This document shows positions 43,108-54,578 of a DNA stretch of 64,000 nucleotides, one piece after another. The notes under the pieces were generated by a model that was not told the origin of the DNA, ran no database searches, and worked only from the letters and a program-made list of their open reading frames with translations. Source of the DNA: Dugong dugon (Eukaryota; Chordata; Mammalia; Sirenia; Dugongidae); NCBI GenBank assembly GCA_030035585.1, contig CM057461.1, positions 3,663,501 to 3,727,500 on the forward strand, read 5' to 3'. The stretch's first letter is position 1. Each line of letters begins with the position of its first letter. The position numbers were made by a program, and so were the translations under genes.

Positions 43108-43283
43108 GGAGCCCTGGTGGCACAGTGGTTAAGAGCTTGGCTGCTAACCAAACAGTTGGCAGTTCCAATCCACCAGCCTCTCCTTGGAAACCTTATAGGG
43201 CAGTTCTGCTCTGTTCTATAGGGTCTCTATGAGTTGGAATTGACTGAACGGCAATGGGTTTGGTTTTGGGGGGGGGGGGTTGG
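43108..43283 (+). mobile_element. AfroSINE with a 12-G tail
   Basis: Near-consensus: GGAGCCCTGGTGGCACAGTG head with A box TGGCACAGTGG, and body TTGGAAACCTTATAGGGCAG. The 3' end GGGTTTGGTTTT is followed by twelve G (43268-43279) where other copies have T-runs. Confidence 0.92.
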
Positions 43284-43610
43284 TTATATATGGAAAGTTC
43301 TGTGGCTGCAGGCACATCTCACCTATGTGTCCTGAGACTATCCTGGGCCCACTCCCCCTCCACAGGCAGGCTGCAAGGCCCCTGGAGCCATTCCAAGGGA
43401 AGACCTGACCAGCCGCATCTTGTGCCATCCCTATGGAGTGGGGGAGATTGAGCCCTGTGAAAAGTGCCACCTACAGGAAGGAAGGCCTGTGACAAGAGAA
43501 GAAAGGCCACCCAGGCAAAAGCAGCAGCTTTCTGGTTTAGAAAGTCTCCTAAGAGCCCGGTGAGATACTTTCAATTATCTGCATGTTATTTCACAAAATA
43601 ATAATAATAA
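43284..43610. other. No gene recognised
   Basis: About 330 bases ending in an (AAT)n run at 43597-43612. Nothing else seen. Confidence 0.4.
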
Positions 43611-43611
43611 T

Positions 43612-43960
43612 AGAGTTTGTTGTTGTTGTCGGCTGCCATCCCGTTGGCTCTGATTCATGGTGACGCCATGCTGGTCTTGTGCCATCTTCACAATCATTGG
43701 TGATTGTTGTGGTCACTGTGTATCTTGAGTGACTCTCAACCTAGGGGCTCGTCTTCCAGCACTATACTATACAATATTCTGCTGGGGTTTACAGGGTTTT
43801 CATTGGCCAAATTCGGGAAGTAGAATGTCAGACCTTCTTCCTAGTCTTAATCTGGAATTTCTGCTGAACACTCTCCACCATGGGTGACCCTGCTGCTATT
43901 TGAAACACCCGTGGCGTAGCTTTCAACATCACAGCAACACGCAAGCCTCGGATGCTTATT
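43612..43960 (-). mobile_element. RTE/SINE-type element (reverse)
   Basis: A (TTG)n end, then CACAATCATTGGTGATTGTT, AGTCTTAATCTGGAATTTCT, GCTGAACACTCTCCACCATG and CAACATCACAGCAACACGCA. Related in reverse to 58920-59330. Confidence 0.6.
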
Positions 43961-44985
43961 CCAATGTGACTGTATTGTCTTAGACCACACTCTCAGGAAG
44001 AAGAGCTTTAAGTGGTTAAAGCACAAAGCCAATTGCAAACAAGAACTGAATAAAGAACCTTGATGACAGCAGAGACAGATGTGGAGGCTGAACTTGGATT
44101 GGGCTGTCAGGGTTCCGCCTTGCTTGGAGAGCATCTTCACCCTGACCCTGCTGGCCTTCTCCCATTCTCCCCCACAAACCCGGGCCAGCTCCCAGCCCCC
44201 AAAACTCTTCTGATAACACAGCTTTCTGTCCACAGCCCACAGTGGAAGAAGCCAAGACTCCTGACACCTGCCCCACCGTCTCGCCCGCCTCTGAGCTCCG
44301 GGTGGAGCTTGGTGCCTTTAGAAACAAGGGCCAAGTCTGTCCCCCTGTGGCCCAAAGCCCGCCTGCTGTTTCCATTCTGTGCAGAAGCTAAAGCACCCAT
44401 TTCTTCTTTGGGTGGTTTCCCCTGGAGATGGGGTCGCCCTTTTCATCCCTCGCACCTCTGGTCTCCTCTGCCGAAGCTCTGGGGACATCACACCTTCCTT
44501 CTCAGCACCCCATGCTATTTATTCTTCCAAATAAGTGTTACAAAGTCCGCTTCCTCCAGCTGTATTTACGGCATCTCGCTGCCCTTGCTTTGACTGCAGA
44601 TGCAAGCCACCTGGGAGATTCTGAACCAGTGAGTTCACTTTGCCAAGCAAACTCATGTCATCTTTAATGTGCCCTTGTCCTAACTGAAAACGTTTAGCTT
44701 AAATAAGGGAGTAAGGTTGGCAGCATTTTCTTGGGAGTCGGAAAGTCGCCTGCTTCTTCCAGGGACAAGAAGCCACTGGTCCTATGGAGTTGGTGACCTC
44801 AAGGTGGATGACACATTCTGAGGAAGCGTTAAGGGGCATGGACGTCAGGGGAAATCTTTCTGTTGGAGACAGAGGTATGACTCGGTCCCCTCTCGGCGTA
44901 TGGCAGTAGCTCCAGAAAGATGCAGCTCGTCTGCTGAGCCACACCACAGAAAATCAGGGCAAGCGTGGACAATAGGATATGTTGC
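43961..44985. other. No gene recognised
   Basis: About 1 kb. A 177-residue forward frame (44060-44593) and reverse frames overlap it, but composition is biased (Pro/Ser/Leu) and no domain is seen. Confidence 0.35.
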
Positions 44986-45530
44986 CATCATATCCCCATT
45001 ATTTTTCTGTATCTCCAATTTATTCAGGGAGCAGGAGAGATATTTAACAATTACTTAGCAGGCTTCTTTACAAAACGAGAAGATGAATACAGATAACGCT
45101 GCAAGAGATTACTGAAAGCAGAATATTAAATTATGTGTGGATGGGAGCGAGCACATGAATAATTCATTCTCCCCTCCTCAGGTAGCGGCTCCACCCGGGT
45201 CTGGCAGGCAATGCTGTCAGGCTGCTGCTGCGGGCAGTGTGTGCCGGGGAGTGCACGCTGACAGCCTGGCTCCCCACAATTTGCAAACAGCGCATAGCCG
45301 CATAGCCTTGGGTGGAACTTGCCCGGTGCAAGCAGCTGCATTTCAACCTTTCTGTTTTTCTGCAGAGCATATTTAATTTCTGCATTGCTGTGGACAGCAA
45401 TCAGTAATGAAGTCATTAAATGCAAGAGAGAGGACTGTCTGCCAACCTTCTCCATTAAATTCAGGTACTTTGGCACATCCCTAATTAAGACTGGGAGGCT
45501 TGAGTTCCAATTGACAAAGCACTCCATCCC
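44986..45530. promoter_or_regulatory. Strongest candidate conserved non-coding element
   Basis: Repeat-free, with TTTAACAATTACTTAGCAGG, ATATTAAATTATGTGTGGAT, GAATAATTCATTCTCC, CCACAATTTGCAAACAGCGC, GAGCATATTTAATTTCTGC, GTAATGAAGTCATTAAATGC and CCCTAATTAAGAC. AT-rich homeodomain words flank a GC-rich core at 45180-45320. A 135-residue reverse open frame spans it (45126-45533) without a domain. Regulatory role is inferred. Confidence 0.4.
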
Positions 45531-45868
45531 CATGGTACCAGTCGAGAGTGCTGGAGGGCAGAGCTAATACAGAGAGTGGGGTAATGGCTTGGATAATTCC
45601 AATGAAAGTTTCTGGTTGCACTGGATCCCAGAGGTTAACCTGTGCTCCCCAGAGACTGAGCCCATGTCTGGGTATGTCACTGGGTCTCCCTGGAGACCTA
45701 CAGAAAGATGTGGTTATCATGGCATCGTAGCTAAGCAAGTCAGCAAGAGTCTATGGGGGCCACCGTTAGTGCTCTTGGACTCAAGATTCCCTTTTCCTAA
45801 AGCTAATGGTGTCTTCCTCTAAGCCTCCAAGATCTGCATCCTATAACATCCCCAACCAGATTCATTCT

Positions 45869-46072
45869 GTTGTTGTTGCTGGATGCCATCAAGTTGATTT
45901 CAATTCATAGAGACTCCATGTGACAGAGTAGAACTGCCCAATAGTTTCCTAGGCTGTAATCTTTATGAGAGTAGATTGCCAAGTCTTTCTCCTGTGGAGC
46001 CACTGGGTGGGTTAGAACCACCAATCTTTCAGTTAGCAGCCAACTCCTTAACTGCAGAGCCAGGGCTCTATG
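45869..46072 (-). mobile_element. AfroSINE
   Basis: Reverse copy with a perfect 10-bp duplication GATTCATTCT at 45859-45868 and 46073-46082. Confidence 0.9.
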
Positions 46073-46082
46073 GATTCATTCT

Positions 46083-46247
46083 TAAAAAAACAAAAAACAA
46101 GAAACCAAGCCTCTTGCCATTGAGTCAATTCTGACTTAGAGCAACCCTATGGGACAGAGTAGAACTGCCCCGTAGGGTTTCCAAGGAGCAGCTGAGATAG
46201 CCTTTGGTTAGCAGCCGAGCTCTTAACCACTGTGCCACCAGGGCTCC
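46083..46247 (-). mobile_element. AfroSINE
   Basis: Adjacent to the previous copy; starts with an A-rich run and ends CTGTGCCACCAGGGCTCC. Confidence 0.87.
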
Positions 46248-46725
46248 AAATAGGCACCTCATTTCTACAGAAAAATGAGTGGCCAGTAATCCCCTAGGGA
46301 GGTTGTATTATCTTATTTTCCACTCATTTGGAAATTTGGAGAAAACATTTTGACATTTGCTGATTATCCCAGTTTTTCCCTGAGGAACTAGCTTGAATTC
46401 ATTAATTTTAGAGACGTATCTAAGACACATATCTGATAAGTGAATGTGGAGAGTGAGGGTGAGGTTAAAGGAAGAGAATTTGCAGCATTTTGACCGCTGT
46501 GGCTTCAGGAATTCAGTCTTATTTAGACGCCAAGGAAAAAGAGAGAAACTCAAGTGGGATGAGCTAGCGAGGGGAGGGCAAGAAGAGGAGATTCTGGCTG
46601 GTCTGTGAAGTGCAAGAAGGCTCCCACTTCACCAGGGGGTACTTTCCAAGCCTGGTTCATTTTCCAGCCATAGGTGTTCTGCCTCTCATGGCTGGTGGGT
46701 TTAACTGTTCACCTGCCCAGGTAAG
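46248..46725. other. No gene recognised
   Basis: About 480 bases. No repeat or exon identified. Confidence 0.35.
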
Positions 46726-46739
46726 GACTTAATCCATTT

Positions 46740-46948
46740 GTTGTTGTTGTTAGGTGCCATCGAGTTGACTTCCACTCATAGCGACCCCATGTGACAGAGT
46801 ACAACTGCACTCATAGCGTTTTCTTGGTTATAATCTTTACAGGAGCAGATCACCAGGTCTTTCTCCCCCAGAGCCACTGAGTGGGTTCGAATCACCAACC
46901 TTTTGGTTAGCAGCTGAGTGCTTAACCAGCACACCACTAGGGCTCTTT
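46740..46948 (-). mobile_element. AfroSINE
   Basis: Reverse copy opening with (TTG)n. Flanked by a 14-bp duplication GACTTAATCCATTT (46726-46739) and GACTTAACCCATTT (46949-46962), one mismatch. Confidence 0.9.
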
Positions 46949-46964
46949 GACTTAACCCATTTAA

Positions 46965-47145
46965 AAAAGAAAGCGTCCATCAAGTTGATTCTGACTTATA
47001 GTAATCCTACAGGACAGAGTATAACTGTCCCAGAGGGTTTCCAGGCTATAATCTTTACAGAAGCTGACTGCCACATCTTTCCCCTGCAGAGTGGCTGGTG
47101 AGTTCAAACTGCCAACCTTTCAGTTAGCAGCCGAGCGCTTAACCA
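46965..47145 (-). mobile_element. AfroSINE
   Basis: Reverse copy directly after the previous one: CAGGACAGAGTATAACTGTC and GTTAGCAGCCGAGCGCTTAA; the very end of the head is missing. Confidence 0.82.
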
Positions 47146-47914
47146 ACGAAGACCAAAAGAACTGCAACCACCAAATATTTGCTTTTGCCCTATCTCCTTG
47201 TGTTGTGTTAGTCTATTTTCAAAAGACTAGCCACCATCGACGTGACTTTTGGGTTTTTGTAAATTGTCCTTCCATATGGTTCTCAGTGACACCAAGATGG
47301 AAGTCATTTGTTTGCCCTAAAAGTCTTACTCTACAATGTTAATATGGTAGCTGGCAACTGTAACTTTGCACATTTGGAGAATCTGACAGAACCCAATAAA
47401 ACTCCCCACTCAAACCTGCAAATGGCAAGTAGTTCAGAAATCTCTCTTAAGCCATAACCCAGAGTTCTATGGAGCTTCAACATTCACATTAATTTCATTG
47501 GAAGAATTGCCACTAGCCAAACTTTTTTAATGTGCACTTCTTAAGCTTTATTTCACAAAAGATTTGTTATATCCCTGCATCTTGCAAAGAAATGACTGTG
47601 TTTGAAAAAAAAAAAAAGGCTATAAGAATAAAAATAACATTACTAGGTCTCAAAGTCTCCTTTTATTGCTTAAAAAAAATCACAAAATGGTTTGTGATGG
47701 TTATAAATAATTAAAGCCCTACAGAGACGTTTACACTTAAAAGTAAGAGCCTTTCTCACCAACCCGGCCACCCCAGCCCTGTCCCACTCCCCCAGGGAGG
47801 TGCTATTAAAAGTCTGATATGCAAGTTTTGAGAGCAAAGTTGGAGAAGTTATACCTTTGTCATGGAAAAAGAAGTGGCTTTAATAAGATGCTTTAAAATT
47901 TAATAAAGTAACCA
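47146..47914. other. No gene recognised
   Basis: About 770 bases of AT-rich DNA, no repeat hallmark. Confidence 0.35.
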
Positions 47915-48425
47915 ATGCCAGGCTACCATCACTGAACATTTTGCTCAAAGTTTCCATAGAAGAATCCTGATCAAAAGGGGAAAAGTACAGAACAGAATTT
48001 AAAATTCTCATGGACTTCAGACTTTCTGGAGTCATGGAGGGTGGATGAACCCCTGAACTGATTGCCTGGAGATAATCTTTAAACTTTCAACCAAAAATAT
48101 CCCCTGAGGTCATCTTAAAATCAAACAATAGTTTACCTTAACTAGTAAAAAAAGATCTGCCTTGAGCATTATGCTCTTTTAAGAACTAACTGCATGGGAT
48201 CAGATTGACAACAGCAGCTCAAAAGATTAGATAGGAACCTTAGGGAGTGGTGAGTTTATGTTAATGGAGGAGGAACAATTCAGAAAAGGAAGGGTGAGAA
48301 TGGTTGCACAACTCGAAGAACGTAATCAATGTCACTAAATTGTACACATAGAAACTGTTGAATTGGTGTATGTTTTGCTGTGTATATTCTCAGCAACAAC
48401 AAAATAAATAAAATTTGGGAAAAAA
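47915..48425 (+). mobile_element. 5'-truncated L1 3' end
   Basis: GATAATCTTTAAACTTTCAA, ATCCCCTGAGGTCATC, TGGTTGCACAACTCGAAGAA, GTACACATAGAAACTGTTG and an A-rich tail. It is the fullest forward copy of this tail type. Confidence 0.78.
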
Positions 48426-48918
48426 ATTAATAAAGTAACCAAAAAAGCAAGAGAAAAGGAAATCTTGATAAAATTATTCTACTGAATATGACCATAGCAG
48501 GAATTAATGCCAGACGTACAAAGGCAGGTGCAGAGGAACAGTTCCCAGCCCACTTGGACATAGGCTCATGAACCACAATCTAGGTCGTAAGAAACAATGT
48601 CTCCTGCAGGAAGCAAACAAAAATGGAGTGGGTAGGTAGGTGCTGGCATTCCCAAAGACTGGTTCTCTGTGAGGCTGCTCCTAATTGGATTTGCAAGAAA
48701 TTGCTCCCTTCCAGTATTATTTCCAACAAGTCTCTAGGAGACCAACCACTTCTTTTATCTGTGAGGGAAACAGAGCTGGGCCCTTCCACTGGAATCAAAA
48801 TCTTCACATGAGAATCGTTACTACCAGTTGGTTGCTAAAAACAAGCCCCCGAGAGATCTAGAAAGGATTCAAAGGCCCAGGCTGTTAGAGGCCCTACCCT
48901 CAGGGATGTCATATAAGC
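48426..48918. other. No gene recognised
   Basis: About 490 bases. No repeat or exon identified. Confidence 0.35.
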
Positions 48919-48919
48919 C

Positions 48920-49080
48920 ACAGTGGTCAGGGCAGAGAACTCGAGTCAGACGGGTTTTGTTCAAAGCCCAGGTATACACTCACTAGCTGTGCAAGTGACT
49001 TAAACTTCATCACACTTCATGTCCTCACACACACACACAGAAAAAGACGAGGGACTCAGAGAACTAAGGATTAAATAGGA
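48920..49080 (+). repeat. MIR
   Basis: GAGAACTCGAGTCAGACGGG, TATACACTCACTAGCTGTGC and AAGTGACTTAAACTTCATC in MIR order, with an (AC)n patch. Confidence 0.7.
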
Positions 49081-49092
49081 TATTCTATGAAA

Positions 49093-49300
49093 AAGGAACC
49101 CTGGTGGTGGAACAATGGTTAAACACTTGGCTGCTAACTGAAAGGTCTGTGGTTCAAACCTACCAGCCATTCCTTGGGAGAAAAGACCTGGTGATCTGCT
49201 CCTGCAAAGATTACAACCTAGAAAGCCCTATGGGGCAGTTCTTCTGTGTCCCATTGGGTTGCCATGAGTTGGAATCAACTCAATGGCACACAACAACAAC
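49093..49300 (+). mobile_element. AfroSINE
   Basis: Head GGAACCCTGGTGGTGGAAC, tail CAACAACAAC. Duplication ATTCTATGAAA (49082-49092) and ATTCTGTGAAA (49301-49311), one mismatch. Confidence 0.9.
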
Positions 49301-49514
49301 ATTCTGTGAAATATGGTGAGAATATCACAACCACTCAACAAACACTAGCTAATATGGTTGATGAAGAGAACCAAGACATACAAAACTAAAACAGAGCAAA
49401 GGAACCCTCCTAAGAAAATCTTAAATGGTTTTCTACTCTAGGCACTGCATGAGCTACCAAAATACAATCTAGCTTTTTGTGACAAGTTTGTTCCTCAGCC
49501 TGAGGAAACCATCA

Positions 49515-49640
49515 TCACTGCTGAGCATTGACTGATAAGTTGCTGTGTGCCAGGCACTGTCCTAAGTCCTCCATATGCACTGTCTCATTTTCTAGAACAA
49601 TCCTGTGAGAGTTGTATCAGGTCAATGTGCCCAAGCTCAC
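49515..49640 (-). repeat. MIR fragment
   Basis: TGCTGTGTGCCAGGCACTGT, CCTAAGTCCTCCATATGCAC and AATCCTGTGAGAGTTG. Confidence 0.7.
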
Positions 49641-49664
49641 GCTGGTGGAAGTGGTGGAGGGTCT

Positions 49665-50058
49665 TCGCGTTCTGGAGCTGCCGTAACAAAGTACTGCAGA
49701 GTGGGTGGCTTAGAGGAACAGAAATGTATCATCTCACAGTTCTGCAGGCTGGGAGCCCAAATTCCAGGTGTTCGTGGGGCCATGTGGTCTGTGAGGCCCC
49801 AGCGTAAGATCCTACCTTGAACACCCAGATGCTTCTTAGCATGCAGCTGTTGTATAACTCCATCATCACATGGCCATCCTTCCCCAGCCTCCCAATCAGA
49901 GAATGCTCTGATCCCAAGGCCTCAGCTTAGGCAGCCTGGATGGGAATCGTAAAGACAGACCACCCTCCCAGCATTTCCAAACAAGGTCTCATTCACAGGT
50001 ACCAGGGGGTTGGGATTTCGGCATATCTTTTTGGGAGGCACTATTCAATCCATAACAT
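49665..50058 (-). mobile_element. MLT1-type MaLR solo LTR
   Basis: CTGCCGTAACAAAGTACTGC, GAGTGGGTGGCTTAGAGGAA, CACAGTTCTGCAGGCTGGGA, TTGGGATTTCGGCATATC and ATTCAATCCATAAC in reverse MLT1 order. Confidence 0.82.
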
Positions 50059-50403
50059 GGAGCTAGACCTTGAATTCAGGCTCTGGGATTCCAGGGACCA
50101 GGGGGTTCCCCATGATCACCAACCATCACACATGTAACCAGTCTTCATCCTGAGGTCCCCATGAGCTTAGGCCCAGGTATGGGCTCCTGCCCCTCCTGAT
50201 GAAGAACTCTGGTCTCATAGTGCCCTCAGCAGGGCCTGCATACAAGGCCTCAACCCCAGGAGGAAGAGGAGGACTTCAGAGATGCCACTCCCCCAACCTG
50301 GGATACCCCTACCCCAGCCCCTCCTCATTGTTTCCATCTCAACTTACATGCAGCTTCTGCAAAGAGGCTCCCTTCCTCCCCCTAGAAAAGATTTGCCCAC
50401 CCA
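50059..50403. other. No gene recognised
   Basis: About 345 bases. Nothing identified. Confidence 0.35.
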
Positions 50404-50404
50404 C

Positions 50405-50463
50405 TCCTATAGGGTCTCTGTGAGTCGGAATTGACTGGACGGCACCGGGTTTGGTTTGGTTTG
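50405..50463 (+). mobile_element. AfroSINE 3' fragment
   Basis: Only the last 60 bases remain: TCCTATAGGGTCTCTGTGAG, GGAATTGACTGGACGGCACC and GGGTTTGGTTTGGTTT. Confidence 0.85.
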
Positions 50464-50903
50464 ACCCGTGTGATCCTCCTTTCTGATGCTCTTCTCAGCA
50501 CAGCGACTGTCATGTGCTCATCTGTTTGGTTGGTTTGGCCCAACTGTCCCCCAAGACTGTCACCACCCCCATGAGAGCTGGACCGTGACACCCCTACTCA
50601 TAGCACACGGGAAGATGTCAGTAGACACTGCAAAGTCAATGACTGCATATGAACTAAGATGCCTAAACACCTTCTGAAGTATCTCTTGCCCTACTGAGTG
50701 GTCCCTGCTGTGAACATGGGGCACACGACCTTATTCCTTGCCTCACCTGGGTACATGATGGGGCGCCCAGGTCATGTGGTTGTCCAAGCTACAGGGACAC
50801 AGGCCCCTAAAGAGCTTTGGAGGCAGCGGTGGCAGTGGACCCAGAGGCAGACCCATGACTCCACCTCACTAGATCCAAGTGAAAGCTGTCCTGGTGGCTC
50901 TGG
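50464..50903. other. No gene recognised
   Basis: About 440 bases, GC-rich, no repeat or exon identified. Confidence 0.35.
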
Positions 50904-51433
50904 TGTCTTAGTCACCTAGTGCTACTGTAAAAAAAATACCACAAGTGGATGGCTTCAGCAAAGAGAAATTTATTCTCTCACAGTCCAGTAGGCTGTAAGT
51001 CCAAACTCAGGGCATCAGCTCCAGGGGAAGGCTTTCTCTGTCAGCTCTGGAAGAAGGTCCTTGTCATAAATCTTACCCTGGTCTAGGAGCTTCTCCTCAC
51101 AGGAACCCTGGGTCCAAAGGACATGCTCTGCTCCCAGCGCTGCTTTCTTGGTGGTATGAGGTCCTCCTATCTCTCTGCTCACTTCCACTTCAACTCTTGT
51201 ACGATAAAAGGTGGTGTAGGCCACACATCAGGGAAACTCACTTTACATTGAATCAGGGATGTGACATGAGCAAGGGTGTTACATCCCACCCTAATCCTCT
51301 TTAACCACAGGCAGAAATTATGACTTACAACATGTAGGAAAATCACAAAATGGAGGACAACCACACAACACTGCGAATCATAGTCTAACCAATTTGACAA
51401 ATATTTTAGGGGGACACGATTCAATCCATGACA
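50904..51433 (-). mobile_element. MaLR/MLT1-like solo LTR
   Basis: TGTCTTAGTCACCTAGTGC to AGGGGGACACGATTCAATCC and ATGACA. Same lineage-specific family as 14822 and 18115. Confidence 0.82.
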
Positions 51434-52725
51434 CCGGGCATGGTTATTGGTGTGTGGTCTCAAGTCCCAAGACTCTGGTCTTCCTAGGATTCTGTTTGCT
51501 ACTCAAGAGTCATTAACATGTTCCCTCTATGGCTATAGAAACTGGCAGAGTGGACGCTGTGCTTTGCAACTGAGAACCATGAGCAGGATGGGGAAGCAAA
51601 GGAAGAATTTCAGAGGAAAGAAGAAAATGGAGCAGATTTCAGGAGATAGAGAAAGAGAGACAGGAGATAAAGAGAGGACAGAGAGGAAGAGACAGAGAGA
51701 GACAGAGACAGGGAAAGAGAGGAGAGAGAGAGAGACAGATGGAGAGAGAGCGAGGTGTAGCCTACCCGTCACCACAGTCTGGCCATCTGAAATCTAGGTA
51801 CAGTGAAACCTGCATTGTTTTTCCAGGTCTTGCAAGTTTTCCGCCTTTGACAGGGTGCATGCCCCTTACCACTTTTCTATCGCTCTCTATTAGTGGAAAA
51901 ATGTGAGTTTTCCTTGTCTGGCAGGTTACCACCTTACACTGGCTCCAGCTTCCGTGAGTTTACTGTATTAAGCCTTTCCTGTGATCTCGTCTCCCTCGCT
52001 AAAACCTCACATCTTCCCCAACTGCCTTCTTCTGCTATTGCTGGAGGCCGAGGCCCAAACTTAGCCCTGATTTTTGTCCTTTAAAAAGCAGCAGTTTATA
52101 CTGCATGCGTGGACTTCTTGGTAATGGAAATTCTTAGCAACAGTAACCAAGAGAATTTCCTTCTCTCCCCACCTCCCCCACCCCCAAGTCATGTTTGGGC
52201 ACTTTAGCCTGAAAGCAGGGGGGGTCTTACAGGAAGTCTCAGTAAGTGTAACCCAAACTTATGATCTCAGGGTCACTGACGTGGCCCCCGCTGACCCCCA
52301 AATCCCATAATGTATCAGCCATGCCAGGAGCAGATTCCTGGGCATTCAGCATGAGGGACATAGCTCGTTGGAACACAGTGCTGCCATGTTCAAAGGTAAG
52401 GTCTGCCCACGTGGGAACAACAGAGTGGCCGACACCCACAAACATGTTGGGCCACTACAAGGCTCCAGACTGAAGCAGGCGGTGGGGGGCATGGTGGGAG
52501 GGGCTCAGAGACAAACCACCCGTTTCCAAGTTTTCCTTTCAGACCTGACCATGGGAAATCGTGAGATGTGGGAACAAATGCCCGGGTAGGATGTGACGCA
52601 CAGCATGTCTCACCACACACAGTGAAGACGTCATTCCAAAGATCAGGCTGCATCCCAACAGCTTCCAGATCCACTACATCTTGGCAACAGTGCCCTGTGC
52701 CCCACCCTTCATTCCACTCTAGGTA
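51434..52725. other. No gene; purine-rich tract 51590-51755
   Basis: About 1.3 kb without a recognised family. The (GA)n-rich tract produces charged Arg/Glu frames on one strand and Ser/Leu frames on the other; these are composition artefacts. Confidence 0.4.
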
Positions 52726-52933
52726 GAAGCCAGTTGCTATTGAGTCCACTCCAACTCAAGGTGAACCAACCCCATGTCTCAAAGTAGAACTACGGTCCAC
52801 AGGGTTTTCAGTGGCTGATTTTTCAGAAGTAGATTGCCAGACCATTCTTCTGAGGCACCTCTGGGTGGACTGGAACCTCCAACCTTTCAATTAACAGCCA
52901 AGCGTGGTAACCGTTGGTACCACCCAAAGACTT
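52726..52933 (-). mobile_element. AfroSINE, 'GTGTCAGAG' subfamily
   Basis: Reverse copy with GAGGCACCTCTGGGTGGACT. Perfect 11-bp duplication CACTCTAGGTA at 52715-52725 and 52934-52944. Confidence 0.9.
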
Positions 52934-52944
52934 CACTCTAGGTA

Positions 52945-53158
52945 CCAAAAACACCAAACCCATGGCTGGCGAGTAAATTCGGACTCATAGTAGCCCCATA
53001 TGTATAGAGCAGAACCACATTCCAAAGGGTTTTCAAAGGCTGTGACCTTTTAGAAGCAGCCAGACCTTTCTTCCCAGGCGCCTCTGGACTGGGTTTGAAC
53101 CTCCAGCCTTTACAGTTAGTAGTTGCGTGCTTAACCATTTGCACCACCTGGAGACTCC
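52945..53158 (-). mobile_element. AfroSINE, 'GTGTCAGAG' subfamily
   Basis: Reverse copy directly after the previous: GCGCCTCTGGACTGGGTTTG and TTTGCACCACCTGGAGACTCC. Confidence 0.85.
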
Positions 53159-53936
53159 AGTCTAAGCAGGGGGAAGTGAATTAAAGAGTAACCTCTCAAT
53201 AGAAATGTATTATGTGCATTTCTGCCATCCACACAGGTATACACCGTTAGTTCCACGAGCAGGTAGAGGTGACTGAGAACTGACTACAATTCTGCTCCCG
53301 TTGCCTTCTCCCCTCCCAACGCCCCCACCTCCACCCTGGGAGGCAGGTCGGCTCTCGATGATGCCGTTGCGTATTTATCTCCCAGCTCAAATCCAGAGAT
53401 GGGGGCGGAGTAGCGAAAGGAGTGGGAGCATTGCAATTGGGGGGCAGCTGAGCCCACACTTGAGGTGGTAAAAATAGATTCTCTGCTGGCTTCATTCTTG
53501 TTGCGGCAGAAACCTTCTTTTCTTCCTTGTCCGAGGTGCCGGTGGTTTCCAGAAGGACCCCAAGGTGGGAAGGGAACAGCTCTCAGTCTTCTCTTCTAAA
53601 GCAGAAGAGCAGTGCCTACGGCTAAGCGGCTTGAAGTCCTGAAGCCTCACACATTGGACCTCATGTTTTGGCTGATCCATGGGGCCTCACCATGTTTGAC
53701 TGCAGCTTCGTGGATGAGAATCAGCATAAAGCCAGTTCGCACTTCCCCACTTCTCAATAATATCTGACATCAGCCGCCTACATGGCACTCTCTCTCTCTG
53801 ACCCTAGTCACCTGGAGCTAGGATAGACCTTACAGATTAAAAGGACACCGTCCTTGTCTTTGCTAATTCACTGAAACCGCTTACAGAACTTCCAGAAGAT
53901 ATTATACTTACACCTTCCAGTTTTATTGTAGTCAAA
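53159..53936. other. No gene recognised
   Basis: About 780 bases. No repeat or exon identified. Confidence 0.35.
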
Positions 53937-54084
53937 ACCAAAAAAACCCATTGCTGTCAAGGTGATTCTGATTCACAGCGACATTACAGAACAGTGTAGA
54001 ACTGCCCCATAGGGCTTCCAAGGAGCAGCTGGTGGATTCAAGGCGCTGACCTTTGGGTTAGCAGCCAAGCTCTTAGCCACTGCG
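53937..54084 (-). mobile_element. AfroSINE, head-truncated
   Basis: Reverse copy from AAAAAACCCATTGCTGTCAA to CTCTTAGCCACTGCG; the last head bases are absent. Confidence 0.83.
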
Positions 54085-54406
54085 TGAAAGGATGTAGATG
54101 AGGGTCGTCGTGCACAGACAAGGTCTGGAAGGTTCCAGCGCAGAGATGCCATGTCTCAGAGAGGGCACTCCCCCTCCCACCACCCACCGGGAGGATCTCT
54201 GAGCCTTAGGGTTCTGGGCTTTTATGGGCCAGCCCTGCATGAGGAGCGGCCCCTTGCCTCCTGAAGCTGGTTGAGGCCCACCTCCCAGGTGTGTCTTTTC
54301 TGGTCCGGCCAGCCCCACTCATCAGCACAAATCCTCCGGTGTAGCCTGGAAGTCCCAGACCAAGACACCCAACTGTGCCAATGATTATCTTTTCTGGAGC
54401 AAAGGA
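54085..54406. other. No gene recognised
   Basis: About 320 bases. Short open frames only. Confidence 0.35.
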
Positions 54407-54416
54407 CCAAAGCCAC

Positions 54417-54568
54417 CTTAGCGGACAGACATACCTGTTGCCATCAAGTCGATTCCGACTCACAGTGACCCAATAGGACAGAGTAGAACTGCCCCATAGA
54501 GCTTCCAAGAAGTGGCTGGTGGATTCTGATTAGCAGCCAAATGCTTAACTGCTGTGCAACCAGGGCCC
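54417..54568 (-). mobile_element. AfroSINE
   Basis: CCATCAAGTCGATTCCGACT and ACTGCCCCATAGAGCTTCCA. Flanked by CCAAAGCCAC at 54407-54416 and 54569-54578. Confidence 0.88.
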
Positions 54569-54578
54569 CCAAAGCCAC

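Noticed and set aside
44060-44593. A 177-residue forward frame
   Set aside because: No recognisable domain, biased composition, several competing frames on the other strand and no clear splice context.
45126-45533. A 135-residue reverse frame in the candidate conserved block
   Set aside because: No domain recognised. The composition and site clusters fit non-coding DNA better. Conservation with codon periodicity would reopen it.
51590-51797. A charged Arg/Glu-rich open frame
   Set aside because: Caused by a (GA)n-rich tract; the same happens at 61640-61790.
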